A DNA stretch of 45,817 nucleotides from JBMYZL01 sp049610385 (GTDB taxonomy: Bacteria > Bacteroidota > Bacteroidia > Flavobacteriales_D > Sanyastnellaceae). A program made the translations under genes and the position numbers. Below the pieces are notes generated by a model. That model ran no database searches and was not told the DNA's origin. It saw only the letters and a list, made by a program, of their open reading frames with translations. Of the stretch, positions 17,337 to 25,309 are shown one piece after another. Every line of letters begins with the position of its first letter. The first letter of the stretch is position 1. The stretch lies in NCBI GenBank assembly GCA_049610385.1, contig JBMYZL010000020.1, positions 1-45,817 of the forward strand, in the 5' to 3' direction.

Positions 17337-18619
17337 TGGTCGTCTTTTTCGTCTTCAGAGAGGTTGCGTTCCACTCCATCCCCGTCGTTTAGTTTTCTCG
17401 CGACCTGATCGTATGGACCAATGACAATGGGGGTTCCAGCTTCCCATCCTTCACCTTCAATGGAGATGTGAAGGTTGTCTTGTATTCCTGTTTGAACAGG
17501 GGTCCAAACCGCACGACCAGAGGATGCGTCTCCCTCCGATTCGAAAATGAATAGGCCCACAGTGTCGTTTCTTGAAGTCACCGCTTGGATGGGTACAGAT
17601 GGGGTGTTTTTCACTTCAGCGGTCAGGATGTCTACAGTGGCACTCATCCCCGGACGGAACGGCGAACCCAAGGAATCCCCTTCGGCGAGCAAGTGCTGAT
17701 AGCCAGATCGAACCAGTCGAATTTTCACACCAAAATTGGTCACTTGATCCGCGGACATCATCCCACCCGTGGCATTCAAGGCGGTGTTCCCGATTTCTGT
17801 CACCACCCCAGGAAACGTTTCGTCGAGGTAGGCATCCACCTCGATTTCTGCGGCATCACCGACGGAGACATGAACGATGTCGCTTTCATTGACTTCGACA
17901 TTGACTTCCATCGTAGTCAAGTCAGAGACCTTCATGATGACTTCTCCGGCCATCATGCCCGTGCCCTGGACGGATTCGCCGATTTCTTTCGACAATGCGG
18001 TGATGGTTCCGGTCTTGGGTGCAAAAATCGTGGTTCGACTGAGGTTGTCTCGGGCCTCTTGCAAGGTCGCTTGGGCACTCGTGATGCCAAATTCAGCGGC
18101 CTGTACGCCCGCTCTTGCTGAACGGAGATTGGCCTCCGCCGTTTGAAAGCTTGCCTCTCCTGCATCGAATTCCGCTTGGCTGATGACGCGGTCATCAAAC
18201 AATTGACGTGTCCGGTTCCAATCCTTCTGAGCTGCATAAAATTGGGCTTCCACTTGGGCTTCTTGGGCTTCTGCACTGGCCAAATTCGACTTTGCAGAAT
18301 TCAACGCCGCTACGGCTCGGTTTTCAGCAGACTGGTAGATGTCTGGGTTGATTTCCACGAGAAAGTCCCCGTATTCGACCAAATCTCCTTCCTTCACTTC
18401 CAGAGCGGTGATCATTCCGCTGACTTCTGCAGTAATGTTCACCTCCACTTCCGGTTGAATTTTGCCAGAGGCAGATACCCGCTCGACGAGGTCTCGGGAT
18501 TCCAAAAGCTCCACATCGACTCCAATCCGGTCGTTTTGACTCCCTCGAGTGAGGGCAATGATGAGCAGAACAAAAATGATTCCACCCAATCCGAACCAAA
18601 TCCATTTTTTGTTTTTCAC
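17333..18619 (-). CDS. MacA-like periplasmic adaptor (HlyD/membrane fusion family)
   Basis: This adaptor of 428 residues starts at GTG 18619, giving KNKKWIWFGLGGIIFVLLII, a basic residue cluster followed by a membrane anchor; no ATG is available near it. A lipoyl domain (ASGKIQPEVEVNITAEVSG, GDLVEYGDFLVEI) is followed by a long coiled-coil hairpin rich in A/E/Q. The second lipoyl half (TTIFAPKTGTITALSKEIGE) and a beta-barrel with DVEVNESDI and FRPGMSATVDI complete it. The coiled-coil length favours MacA over RND adaptors. TolC is encoded 25 bases upstream, but no MacB-type ABC permease is present nearby; it must come from elsewhere. The stop overlaps the tsaB start. Confidence 0.88.
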   Translation of the reverse strand: MKNKKWIWFGLGGIIFVLLIIALTRGSQNDRIGVDVELLESRDLVERVSASGKIQPEVEVNITAEVSGMITALEVKEGDLVEYGDFLVEINPDIYQSAENRAVAALNSAKSNLASAEAQEAQVEAQFYAAQKDWNRTRQLFDDRVISQAEFDAGEASFQTAEANLRSARAGVQAAEFGITSAQATLQEARDNLSRTTIFAPKTGTITALSKEIGESVQGTGMMAGEVIMKVSDLTTMEVNVEVNESDIVHVSVGDAAEIEVDAYLDETFPGVVTEIGNTALNATGGMMSADQVTNFGVKIRLVRSGYQHLLAEGDSLGSPFRPGMSATVDILTAEVKNTPSVPIQAVTSRNDTVGLFIFESEGDASSGRAVWTPVQTGIQDNLHISIEGEGWEAGTPIVIGPYDQVARKLNDGDGVERNLSEDEKDDQ

Positions 18620-18644
18620 AAGGCAGCAGATTGTATCGACTTCA

Positions 18645-20114
18645 TCAACGGAATGTAAGCGGTTGTCCGGAGTAAAAGTCCAGGATTTTTTGTTTGAAAG
18701 CGTAATCAAACTTGGCGCGCAGCAAATTGATGGTGGATGCGTCGTTTCGGTTGCGCGCATCCGCGTAGTCCAAAGCGCTGATGGCCCCAGCCTCGTATCG
18801 CCTTTCAGCGTTGTTCATGGCCAATGAGGTCGCATTGAAGGCTGCTTGTTGGGCCTCCAGGGTGGTTAAAGCGGCCTTGGCGTCTGCCCAGGCTTGTTCA
18901 ACACTGGATTGCAAGGTGAGGCGGGTTTGTTCCAATGCCAATTCTTGTTGTCGAACGTTGATCTCCGCCTGTTTCATGGCGGTGCGCACACTGAAATTGT
19001 TGAAGATTGGAATGGTCAAGGAAAAGAACAAGCTGCTGTTCCGGTTTTCTGATACTTGGTCCCGAAATGCCACAGTCTCGTAATTCATGAAAACCTCCTG
19101 CTGGGCCACCAAATCGAGGCTCAATGTGTCACCAATTTGAATGGTCCCGAGTTCGACTTCGACTGACTCCGGGTCCCCGACAGCCGCACGACGAGCGCCA
19201 GAATAGCCGGTACCCATGGAATAGCTCATGAACATTCGGGGCATGCGTTGGGCACCTGCAAGATGAGCAGCGATTCGGGCATCCTCCAAGGCGAGTTGAG
19301 ACTGTCGAATTTGTGGAAAAGCGGAAAGGGCATGAGCCACTGCGGCTGCTGGGGATTGAGGCAAGACCCCCCCCAGAAGGTCGTCGCTGGTTGGACGGGC
19401 AACAGCAAAATTTTTGGCATCATTGGCGGGGAGTTGAAGCAGTTGGACCAAGTTCAAGCGAGCCAAGTTCAAACTGTTTAGGGTGGCCACGATGTTGGCT
19501 GCGTCTGAAGCCAACTGGGCTTGAACATCCAATAAATCGGCTTCTGCAGCAGATCCTGCTGCGACGAGCAGTGAGACCCTGTCAACTTGTCGCTGGGTGG
19601 CATCGCGATTCAATTCAGATGCCCGAAAAAGTTCTTCTTGAAACAGCACATTGAGGTAAGCTGCCGCAATGGTCAAGGCGATGTCGTTTTGTGTGACTTC
19701 AATGTTCACTTGGGCCGCCTCCAGACCGAGCTCGGCTCGCCTCAAATTCAGGTGATTCGTGAAACCATTGAACAAGGTGAGTCCTGTGCTCAATCCAAAA
19801 GAGTTCGATTGGATCCTGCTGGTGGCAAATTGGTTGGTGAATGGATCAATGGTTTGTCCAAAATTGTATCCATGTGAGGCAGAACCGTTCAAATTGGGCA
19901 GGAAGGCACCGATGGCATTTTCTTTGACAGCATCGGCTTGCAAGGCCCCAAGTTGCACACGCCGGATGGTCAGGTTGTGTTCGAAGGCATGGTTGATACA
20001 AGCCTGCAAGGTCCAGACGTCATTCGTGGCTGTTGATTGGCTCCAAGCCGGATTCGGCATGAAGTGACCCAGTGCGAGAAATGAAACACAGAGGAAGAGA
20101 TACCGCTCAATCAT
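18645..20114 (-). CDS. TolC family outer-membrane efflux protein (second copy)
   Basis: This 489-residue outer-membrane channel has a signal peptide ending NPAWSQ. Its first TolC repeat begins WTLQACINHAFEHNLTIRRV and contains the typical GYNFGQTIDPFTNQF segment. The second repeat (VSENRNSSLFFSLTIPIFNNF) is followed by a long tunnel helix and ALDYADARN. It pairs with the adaptor gene 25 bases downstream. It differs clearly in sequence from the TolC at 7752-9095, so the window carries two separate tripartite exporters' outer channels. Confidence 0.92.
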   Translation of the reverse strand: MIERYLFLCVSFLALGHFMPNPAWSQSTATNDVWTLQACINHAFEHNLTIRRVQLGALQADAVKENAIGAFLPNLNGSASHGYNFGQTIDPFTNQFATSRIQSNSFGLSTGLTLFNGFTNHLNLRRAELGLEAAQVNIEVTQNDIALTIAAAYLNVLFQEELFRASELNRDATQRQVDRVSLLVAAGSAAEADLLDVQAQLASDAANIVATLNSLNLARLNLVQLLQLPANDAKNFAVARPTSDDLLGGVLPQSPAAAVAHALSAFPQIRQSQLALEDARIAAHLAGAQRMPRMFMSYSMGTGYSGARRAAVGDPESVEVELGTIQIGDTLSLDLVAQQEVFMNYETVAFRDQVSENRNSSLFFSLTIPIFNNFSVRTAMKQAEINVRQQELALEQTRLTLQSSVEQAWADAKAALTTLEAQQAAFNATSLAMNNAERRYEAGAISALDYADARNRNDASTINLLRAKFDYAFKQKILDFYSGQPLTFR

Positions 20115-20138
20115 TCCCCCAAAATTACGGGGATTCCG

Positions 20139-20876
20139 TCAGTAGTCGATGACTTGCAATGTGATGCGTCGATTGGCGTCGACTTCCTCAGGTGTAGAGG
20201 GGTTCGGGAACAGCATGTCTTGTCGCCCCCGTCCACGGATTTCCAATCGTGTGGGCGCAACCCCAGAGGTGACGAGAAACTCCCAAACGGCACGTGCGCG
20301 TTCTCGGCTCAATCGTTCACAAGTCAGGTCATCGGGCTCTACCCCTGGTGCGTTGATGTGGCCGATGATGGCCAGACGCAGGGTGGGGTGCGCTTTCAAA
20401 AATTCCACCATGGTTTTCAGTGTGGGCAAGGACCCATAATAGACCTGAAAATCATCACCCGCGGTGAATTCAATGGAGGGCATGTCCCGTTCCAGCCCCA
20501 CCGCCAATGGTTCCAATGGAATGGTATCTGCTGAAGGACCAGCGGGATCGGCAAAGAACTGATCCACATGAATCATGTATCCAGGTTCCACACACAGCCG
20601 AGTGTACCTTCTGTATGGTTGCAAGAAGACGACGGTGTCAGAATGGACAGGCATCAAAACAGGTCGGCTGGGATGGATGCCCTCGACCACCAGATCAACA
20701 TCGAGGGTCTTGCGGGTGGATTTGTCCCACACCAACCATTGTTGTTGTATCGGGATCACCCGGCCTTCATCGCGATCCAACCACGGACTCCGTTCGACGA
20801 CAAACTGCGCGTCAACTTCGGTAAAACACCAAACAGAAAAGACAAATAGCGCCAGTGCGCGTGATAATTGTGGCAT
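20139..20876 (-). CDS. OmpA-like C-terminal domain protein
   Basis: This 245-residue exported protein has a signal peptide (FVFSVWCFTEVDAQ), an N-terminal beta-rich region without clear family (about 24-130) and an OmpA-like peptidoglycan-binding domain (about 135-245). The latter shows LKAHPTLRLAIIGHINAPG, LSRERARAVWEFLVTSGV and VDANRRITLQVI. The Asp and Arg that bind diaminopimelate in the family map to the LSRERA helix region and NRRI. It would link an envelope structure to the cell wall. The TolC gene starts 24 bases downstream. Confidence 0.82.
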   Translation of the reverse strand: MPQLSRALALFVFSVWCFTEVDAQFVVERSPWLDRDEGRVIPIQQQWLVWDKSTRKTLDVDLVVEGIHPSRPVLMPVHSDTVVFLQPYRRYTRLCVEPGYMIHVDQFFADPAGPSADTIPLEPLAVGLERDMPSIEFTAGDDFQVYYGSLPTLKTMVEFLKAHPTLRLAIIGHINAPGVEPDDLTCERLSRERARAVWEFLVTSGVAPTRLEIRGRGRQDMLFPNPSTPEEVDANRRITLQVIDY

Positions 20877-20909
20877 CGCATGGTTTTACGGAACCATGCG
20901 CCGAGGGTT

Positions 20910-21146
20910 TCAGGATTGTCTTCTTTTACGAAAAAAAATATACCCCAATGTCCCCAAAAGGACGTAGGGAACGGCCATGAGGTAAAGGATGCCGCGGTTG
21001 AGGCCCTCTCCGAGGCCTCCAGCCTCTGCGCTGTCTTCCGCCACAGCCTTGCACATCACACATTGAGCTGCAGCAGTTGAATCCATCCAAATAATCAAGA
21101 CACAGATGACCCCAATTGCAAAGGTTTGACGGCAAAATGGCATCAT
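20910..21146 (-). CDS. Small exported/membrane protein with a CxxC motif, in the oxidase cluster
   Basis: This protein has 78 residues (77 if the second Met is used). A hydrophobic leader (FAIGVICVLIIWM) is followed by AQCVMCKAVAEDSAEAGG, then a C-terminal membrane span (GILYLMAVPYVLLGTLGYIFF) and RKRR. Similar CxMCKA...GLN.GILYLM proteins are found beside oxidase genes in Bacteroidota, as I recall, but I know of no assigned function. The exposed C-V-M-C and position behind SCO and DUF420 suggest copper or thiol chemistry in oxidase assembly; this is inference. It starts six bases after the DUF420 stop. Confidence 0.75.
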   Translation of the reverse strand: MMPFCRQTFAIGVICVLIIWMDSTAAAQCVMCKAVAEDSAEAGGLGEGLNRGILYLMAVPYVLLGTLGYIFFRKRRQS

Positions 21147-21152
21147 TTCAAA

Positions 21153-21713
21153 TCACAGAATTTGAACTGGATAATATGGAGAAATCATCCAATAGACTAC
21201 GACGCCAGTGGCTGTGACATACAACCAGATTGGCCATGTGATTTTGGCCAAACGTCTGTGTTTCTCCACCTGCATGCCCAAGCCGCGCGCGTAGGTGAAA
21301 AGCACCAGGGGAATGATTCCGGCTGACAACAAAATGTGCGAAAACAGGATGAAAAAATACACCCCTCGAATCCACCCTTCACCCCCAAATTTGGTGCTTT
21401 CTGTTGTCAAGTGGAAAGCGACATAACTCAACAGAAAAAGGACACTCAAGAGGAGTGCGGATGTGGTGAATTTCTGATGCAAAGGAATGTTCTTGCGTCG
21501 AATGGCTCTATACGCCCCAAGCAAACAAAGAAATGCGGTCCCGTTAAAACACGCATTGAGGAAGGGTAAAATGTACAGTTTGGCCTGGGTCTCCGGTGAG
21601 AGATTTTCTGCAGGGGGAATCAGGAACAAAATCGCAACCACAAGGGGAACTGCGATGGAGGCAATCCAAATGAACCGACGAACGGCTTTTTCTTTTTCGA
21701 GCAATGAACTCAT
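21153..21713 (-). CDS. DUF420 family membrane protein
   Basis: This 186-residue inner-membrane protein has about five hydrophobic segments (near 14-31, 45-68, 83-103, 115-143, 156-178). Conserved His-containing loops include RKNIPLHQKFTTSALLLS and FFILFSHILLSAGIIPLVLF, with VEKHRRLAKITWPIWLYVTATG near the end, matching DUF420 (YozB-like) proteins. The family is regularly encoded with SCO proteins and oxidase subunits and is thought to help oxidase assembly, but no activity is established. It begins three bases after the SCO stop and belongs to the same operon. Confidence 0.85.
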   Translation of the reverse strand: MSSLLEKEKAVRRFIWIASIAVPLVVAILFLIPPAENLSPETQAKLYILPFLNACFNGTAFLCLLGAYRAIRRKNIPLHQKFTTSALLLSVLFLLSYVAFHLTTESTKFGGEGWIRGVYFFILFSHILLSAGIIPLVLFTYARGLGMQVEKHRRLAKITWPIWLYVTATGVVVYWMISPYYPVQIL

Positions 21714-21716
21714 GCG

Positions 21717-22961
21717 TTAGGGGAAATTGGAATGCAACACCAATTGTATGGCATCTTCTAACAATTGGTCGACCTCAATTGTTGACGTGCCATCGTAGTA
21801 TCCTCGAATTTGCCCGGTCTGATCCAAAAGCGCAAACGTATCGCTGTGAAAAAAGCCTCCTGCCGCCGTGTCGCTGGGCAACGCCGTGAGGAAATAGCCA
21901 TTTCGGGCGAGGTCATACAAGTCTTGTTGGGGACCTGTGAGGAATTTCCACTGTTCAGTATCGGCTCCGAGTCGACTGGCATAGGCCCGCAGTCGGGCCG
22001 GTCCATCTCGCACGGGGTCGACCGTGTGGCTGAGGAGAAGAACGTCAGAGGCATCCAATCCGCGTTCGTCCAGTTGGACTTGCAGGCGTGCCATTTGGCT
22101 GCTCATGATGGGGCAAATGGTGGGGCAATGGGTGAAAAAGAAATCCGCGATGCACACCTTTCCAGCGATGTCTTGGTGCGAAAACTCGGTGCTGTCCAGG
22201 TGGGTCAATGCAAATTTTGGCAAAGTGTGCCCTTCGGGTCCGAGGATGGGCAGGGGTGGAGCCAATTTCGCGGCTTCTGTAGCCTTTTCCCTTTTGTACA
22301 CAGCAATGTCCATTTCTTTTTTCAAGAGCGCAATGTCCTCGACGGCGTCTTGAATTTGGTCTTCGGAAGCTGCGTGGTACAAACCCCGCAAGTAGCCGTC
22401 TGCATCCACCAACCAGAGTGTTGCAATGTTGTTGGGATCATCGGGATCCCGTTGGATCATGAATGACTCAGCAATCAGCGAATCAATGGCGGATTGGTCA
22501 CCTGTGAGAAACTGCCATTTGTCAGGCACCCCATTGTAGCGTGTATTTCGATCCACATACGATTGGAGAACTTCAGGGGCATCATGTGCAGCGTCCAAGG
22601 TGAAACAAACAGTGAAAATGTCCGATTCATCGCGATAACGCCAATTGGGCCAGAGAAGCTGCTTGGTGAATTCCGCCACATGCTCTCCGTTGGTGGAGAA
22701 GAATGCGGCCAGCCAGACGTTGCCCGAAAGTTCTTTGCTGTCGAAGATTTCCCCGTTCTGATTGGTGAAGGCAAATGCAGACACGCGCTGGGCTTTGGAT
22801 GTTTTGCCCTCGATGGCTCCCTGAGAAGTATAATAGGGTAGGGTGTTGAAATTGTGCTCCCCCAAAACCCCAAAAAGCACCAATCCCGCCAAGGGAAAAA
22901 GAAGAAGTACGCCGATTAAAAGGGCGTACTTCTTCAAAGTGTTGTGCGATTTTGTTTTCAA
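21717..22961 (-). CDS. Tandem-domain SCO protein (SCO-like plus SCO)
   Basis: This 414-residue membrane-anchored protein has a transmembrane segment at about 11-33 and two thioredoxin-like SCO domains. The second (about 238-410) is a complete SCO1/SenC copper chaperone: C279-P-T-I-C283 in FFFTHCPTICPIM, the partner His372 in GGFFHSDTFALLD, and the VDPVRDGP loop. The first (about 58-218) aligns along its length: DKWQFLTGDQ against EQWKFLTGPQ, LDAAHDAPEVLQSYV against VDPVRDGPARLRAYA, LVDADGYLRGLY against LLDQTGQIRGYY. At the metal site it has STNGEHV instead of the Cys pair and no equivalent His. It would deliver copper to the CuA centre of Cox2; the first domain may be structural or bind a partner. 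Ordinary SCO proteins are about half this length. Confidence 0.9.
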   Translation of the reverse strand: MKTKSHNTLKKYALLIGVLLLFPLAGLVLFGVLGEHNFNTLPYYTSQGAIEGKTSKAQRVSAFAFTNQNGEIFDSKELSGNVWLAAFFSTNGEHVAEFTKQLLWPNWRYRDESDIFTVCFTLDAAHDAPEVLQSYVDRNTRYNGVPDKWQFLTGDQSAIDSLIAESFMIQRDPDDPNNIATLWLVDADGYLRGLYHAASEDQIQDAVEDIALLKKEMDIAVYKREKATEAAKLAPPLPILGPEGHTLPKFALTHLDSTEFSHQDIAGKVCIADFFFTHCPTICPIMSSQMARLQVQLDERGLDASDVLLLSHTVDPVRDGPARLRAYASRLGADTEQWKFLTGPQQDLYDLARNGYFLTALPSDTAAGGFFHSDTFALLDQTGQIRGYYDGTSTIEVDQLLEDAIQLVLHSNFP

Positions 22962-22997
22962 AACAGACGGTGTCCGTTGGATTCCACCGACTTCAAG

Positions 22998-23375
22998 TTA
23001 ATGGAAGGATTCAAACATACCCAAGTGCCCAAATCCTTCTGTGATGGCAATGAATACCAAATAGCCAATGAAGATGAAATATGGAATGATCACCACTTGC
23101 TTCAAGTTTTTCCTTTCATCACCGAGGTGCATGAAGACCATCACGATGTAGGCAGCCTTCACCAGCGTAAGCACGATGAATGTCCATTTGATCATCGTCC
23201 AGGAAAAGGCCTCTGAACGCTTGAAGAAAATGCCCATGGCCACCTCAATGGTGGTCAGCAAGGTCAAAATTCCAGTGACTTTCCAAATTTTGGCTCGAAT
23301 TTTCTGTCCTTCTTCTTCGCTGTGGTGCGAGTTGAGGGCATAACTGTCGTTGACAATGAGGTCGTCTCTTTCCAT
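22998..23375 (-). CDS. Cytochrome c oxidase subunit IV family protein
   Basis: This 125-residue membrane protein is a small non-catalytic subunit of a heme-copper oxidase. It has an N-terminal hydrophilic part with SHHSEEEGQKIRAKIW, then three hydrophobic segments (VTGILTLLTTIEVAMGIFF, WTFIVLTLVKAAYIVMVFMHL, VVIIPYFIFIGYLVFIAI). The MVFMHLGDE motif is typical of prokaryotic Cox4/CyoD-like subunits. The ATG at 23375 (MERDDLIV) is chosen; a longer open frame would overlap the preceding gene. Only two bases separate it from the cox3 stop. Confidence 0.88.
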   Translation of the reverse strand: MERDDLIVNDSYALNSHHSEEEGQKIRAKIWKVTGILTLLTTIEVAMGIFFKRSEAFSWTMIKWTFIVLTLVKAAYIVMVFMHLGDERKNLKQVVIIPYFIFIGYLVFIAITEGFGHLGMFESFH

Positions 23376-23377
23376 GA

Positions 23378-24358
23378 TCAGATGAGGTAGAAGAAGGTGA
23401 AAACAAAGACCCAAACCAAATCCACGAAGTGCCAATACAACCCCACTTTTTCCACCATCTCATAATGCTTCCGACGCTCGAATACGCCTTTGTACGCCAT
23501 GATGAAAATGATGATGTTGATCACCACACCTGAAAAGACATGGAATCCGTGAAATCCAGTGATAAAGAAGAAGAAATTGGCGTATTGCTGTTGAATCGCA
23601 TATTCGCTGTCGTGCATGTTCGCACCAAAGCTAAAATTTGATCCCCGGGCATTCCACAATTTCATCATTTCCGCTCCGCTGACGTGGGATTCGTTTTCGA
23701 TGTATTTGTTGACGGTCAAACTGTGCAATTCCGCCTCGTGCGAGTGCGTTCCGACCTCTACCAATTTGACACCGTGGTCGGATGCCTCCAAGGACACATT
23801 GGAATTGCCTTCAATCCAAGGTTCGGCCAAATGCCCGAAGTGGTGGTCCATGAAGACAGCCTCACCTTCTTTCATTTCGAACACGGTCCCATTGTCTGCG
23901 GTCACCGTGACATCGGAGCCCAATTGGAACATCCCGCCACTGCCGTGGATGAAGTGTGACCACTCCCATGCTTGAGAACCCAGGAAGAAAAAACCACCAA
24001 TGATGGTCAAGCCCATCCATTTGAGGACGCCTGACTTGTCGTTCCTGTGTCCGGATTCAACCGCCAGCACCATGGTGACCGAAGAAACAATCAAAATGAA
24101 AGTCATCAGGGCCACATACATCAGTGGATACTCGCCTTCTAGCCCTGGCAAAGCACGAAATACCTGCTCACCAATGGGCCAAGGGGACTCACTTTGCGCA
24201 CGGGCAAACCCATATGCAGTCAGCAACCCGCTGAACGTTAAAGCGTCCGAGACGAGGAAATACCACATCATCATCTTGCCGTAGCTCACGCTGAACGGGG
24301 ACCTGCCACCTCCCCAGAGGATGTCCTTCGAAATCGCTTTTGTTGCTTCGCCTCCCAT
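23378..24358 (-). CDS. Cytochrome c oxidase subunit III (long form with hydrophilic insert)
   Basis: This 326-residue subunit III of a heme-copper oxidase lies in the inner membrane. Hydrophobic segments occur near 28-52, 79-101, 112-136, 258-288 and 304-326. Conserved features are FFITGFHGFHVFSGVVIN and the C-terminal VGLYWHFVDLVWVFVFTFFY. Residues about 137-257 form a hydrophilic, His-containing insert (DHHFGHLAEP, THSHEAELH) between helices; inserts here are common in Bacteroidota Cox3, but this one is long. A promoter-like TAAGTTTG and a 12-base palindrome lie upstream, so this gene may start a sub-operon running to the OmpA-like gene or beyond. Confidence 0.9.
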   Translation of the reverse strand: MGGEATKAISKDILWGGGRSPFSVSYGKMMMWYFLVSDALTFSGLLTAYGFARAQSESPWPIGEQVFRALPGLEGEYPLMYVALMTFILIVSSVTMVLAVESGHRNDKSGVLKWMGLTIIGGFFFLGSQAWEWSHFIHGSGGMFQLGSDVTVTADNGTVFEMKEGEAVFMDHHFGHLAEPWIEGNSNVSLEASDHGVKLVEVGTHSHEAELHSLTVNKYIENESHVSGAEMMKLWNARGSNFSFGANMHDSEYAIQQQYANFFFFITGFHGFHVFSGVVINIIIFIMAYKGVFERRKHYEMVEKVGLYWHFVDLVWVFVFTFFYLI

Positions 24359-24495
24359 GTCGAGAATTTGGCCGCAAACTTAAGAAAGGAATGCCAAATT
24401 TGGCCTCGTTTTCTCCTGAAAAATCGCGGTTCCCACCCGATTCGGAACGAATCTAAACAAGGGAGTCGGGATTCGGATGTAGACGGGATTCGTCG
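24359..24495 (-). promoter_or_regulatory. Regulatory region before cox3: -7 box and operator-like palindrome
   Basis: The minus strand has TAAGTTTG at 24375-24382 (exact TAnnTTTG, followed by C), 16 bases before the cox3 ATG. Ten bases upstream of it lies GCCAAATTTGGC (24393-24404), a perfect 12-base palindrome in the -18 to -30 region, where a bound regulator would touch polymerase. The half-site AATTTGGCC recurs at 24365-24373 on the plus strand. A separate hairpin GATTCG-GAA-CGAATC is at 24439-24453. This is the only sizeable gap within the oxidase cluster. Confidence 0.5.
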
Positions 24496-25299
24496 TCAGT
24501 AGAGCCAGAACAGGAAACCAAAGAGATAGAGCCACAAAATCCCAAGAAAGTGCCAATAAATGCCGAGGGCTTTCAGCCGAACGGGATCGCCAGTGTGAAT
24601 CGTTCCTGTGAACAGGCGAAGGCCATTGATGATCAGATACACAAAACCAAAAATCAAGTGAAGAATGTGCACGCCGATCAGGGCCCAAATGTAGGCGCCT
24701 CCTGCGTTGCTGGTTCGCTTCACTTCGCGGGTGATAGGCGCCACCATCAGGGCGTCATTTGGGGCATAGAAATCCTTGGAATTGGGGTTGAAAAGAAGCT
24801 CCACATTGTTCTGTGAGACCGTGTATTCTCGGCCATATTCGGCTGGACCATTGAGCAATGCTTCGATGCTGTTCCAGCGATATGCTTTCAATCCAGATTC
24901 CGTTTCGTTGATGGTCCAACCCATGCCCATATCACTCAGCGCTTTCCAACCTTCTGCTTGGGAGACAGTGAATCCGATGCCGAGCAGCAAGGTCAATGCA
25001 ATGCCTGACAAGGCTTGGCTTCGGTTGCCCAAACGGTTGGCACGTGTGGCCCACCACAACGTCACTGAGGACAAGGCAATGAGCGCATTCGAGACCCACA
25101 AAGCCGTGGGCGCGGTGACATGCACCCAGTAAGCACCCATGTTCGAGACAATGTAGGCACTGGTGAAGCCGGCAAAGAGCATCACAATGGCAAAAACAAT
25201 GAAGTACATCAACATCGTCTTTGTGCGGGCTCGAACTGCGGGGTCAAGACCTTCGAAGACGTCGGGCTTGCGAATGGGTGTAGCGGTTTCAACAGACAT
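24496..25299 (-). CDS. Cytochrome c oxidase subunit III-like protein
   Basis: This 267-residue membrane protein of the Cox3 family is shorter and more divergent than the copy downstream. Helices appear near 26-48, 58-80, 93-113, 197-222 and 240-265. The conserved ending LKALGIYWHFLGILWLYLFGFLFW matches Cox3, as does GVHILHLIFGFVYLIING. Helices three and four are separated by a hydrophilic loop (about 115-195). Two adjacent Cox3-like genes after heme O synthase are a usual Bacteroidota arrangement. The ATG at 25299 (MSVETATPIRKPD) is chosen because the longer frame runs into ctaB. It starts 10 bases after the ctaB stop. Confidence 0.87.
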   Translation of the reverse strand: MSVETATPIRKPDVFEGLDPAVRARTKTMLMYFIVFAIVMLFAGFTSAYIVSNMGAYWVHVTAPTALWVSNALIALSSVTLWWATRANRLGNRSQALSGIALTLLLGIGFTVSQAEGWKALSDMGMGWTINETESGLKAYRWNSIEALLNGPAEYGREYTVSQNNVELLFNPNSKDFYAPNDALMVAPITREVKRTSNAGGAYIWALIGVHILHLIFGFVYLIINGLRLFTGTIHTGDPVRLKALGIYWHFLGILWLYLFGFLFWLY

Positions 25300-25309
25300 C
25301 GAGAGAACT

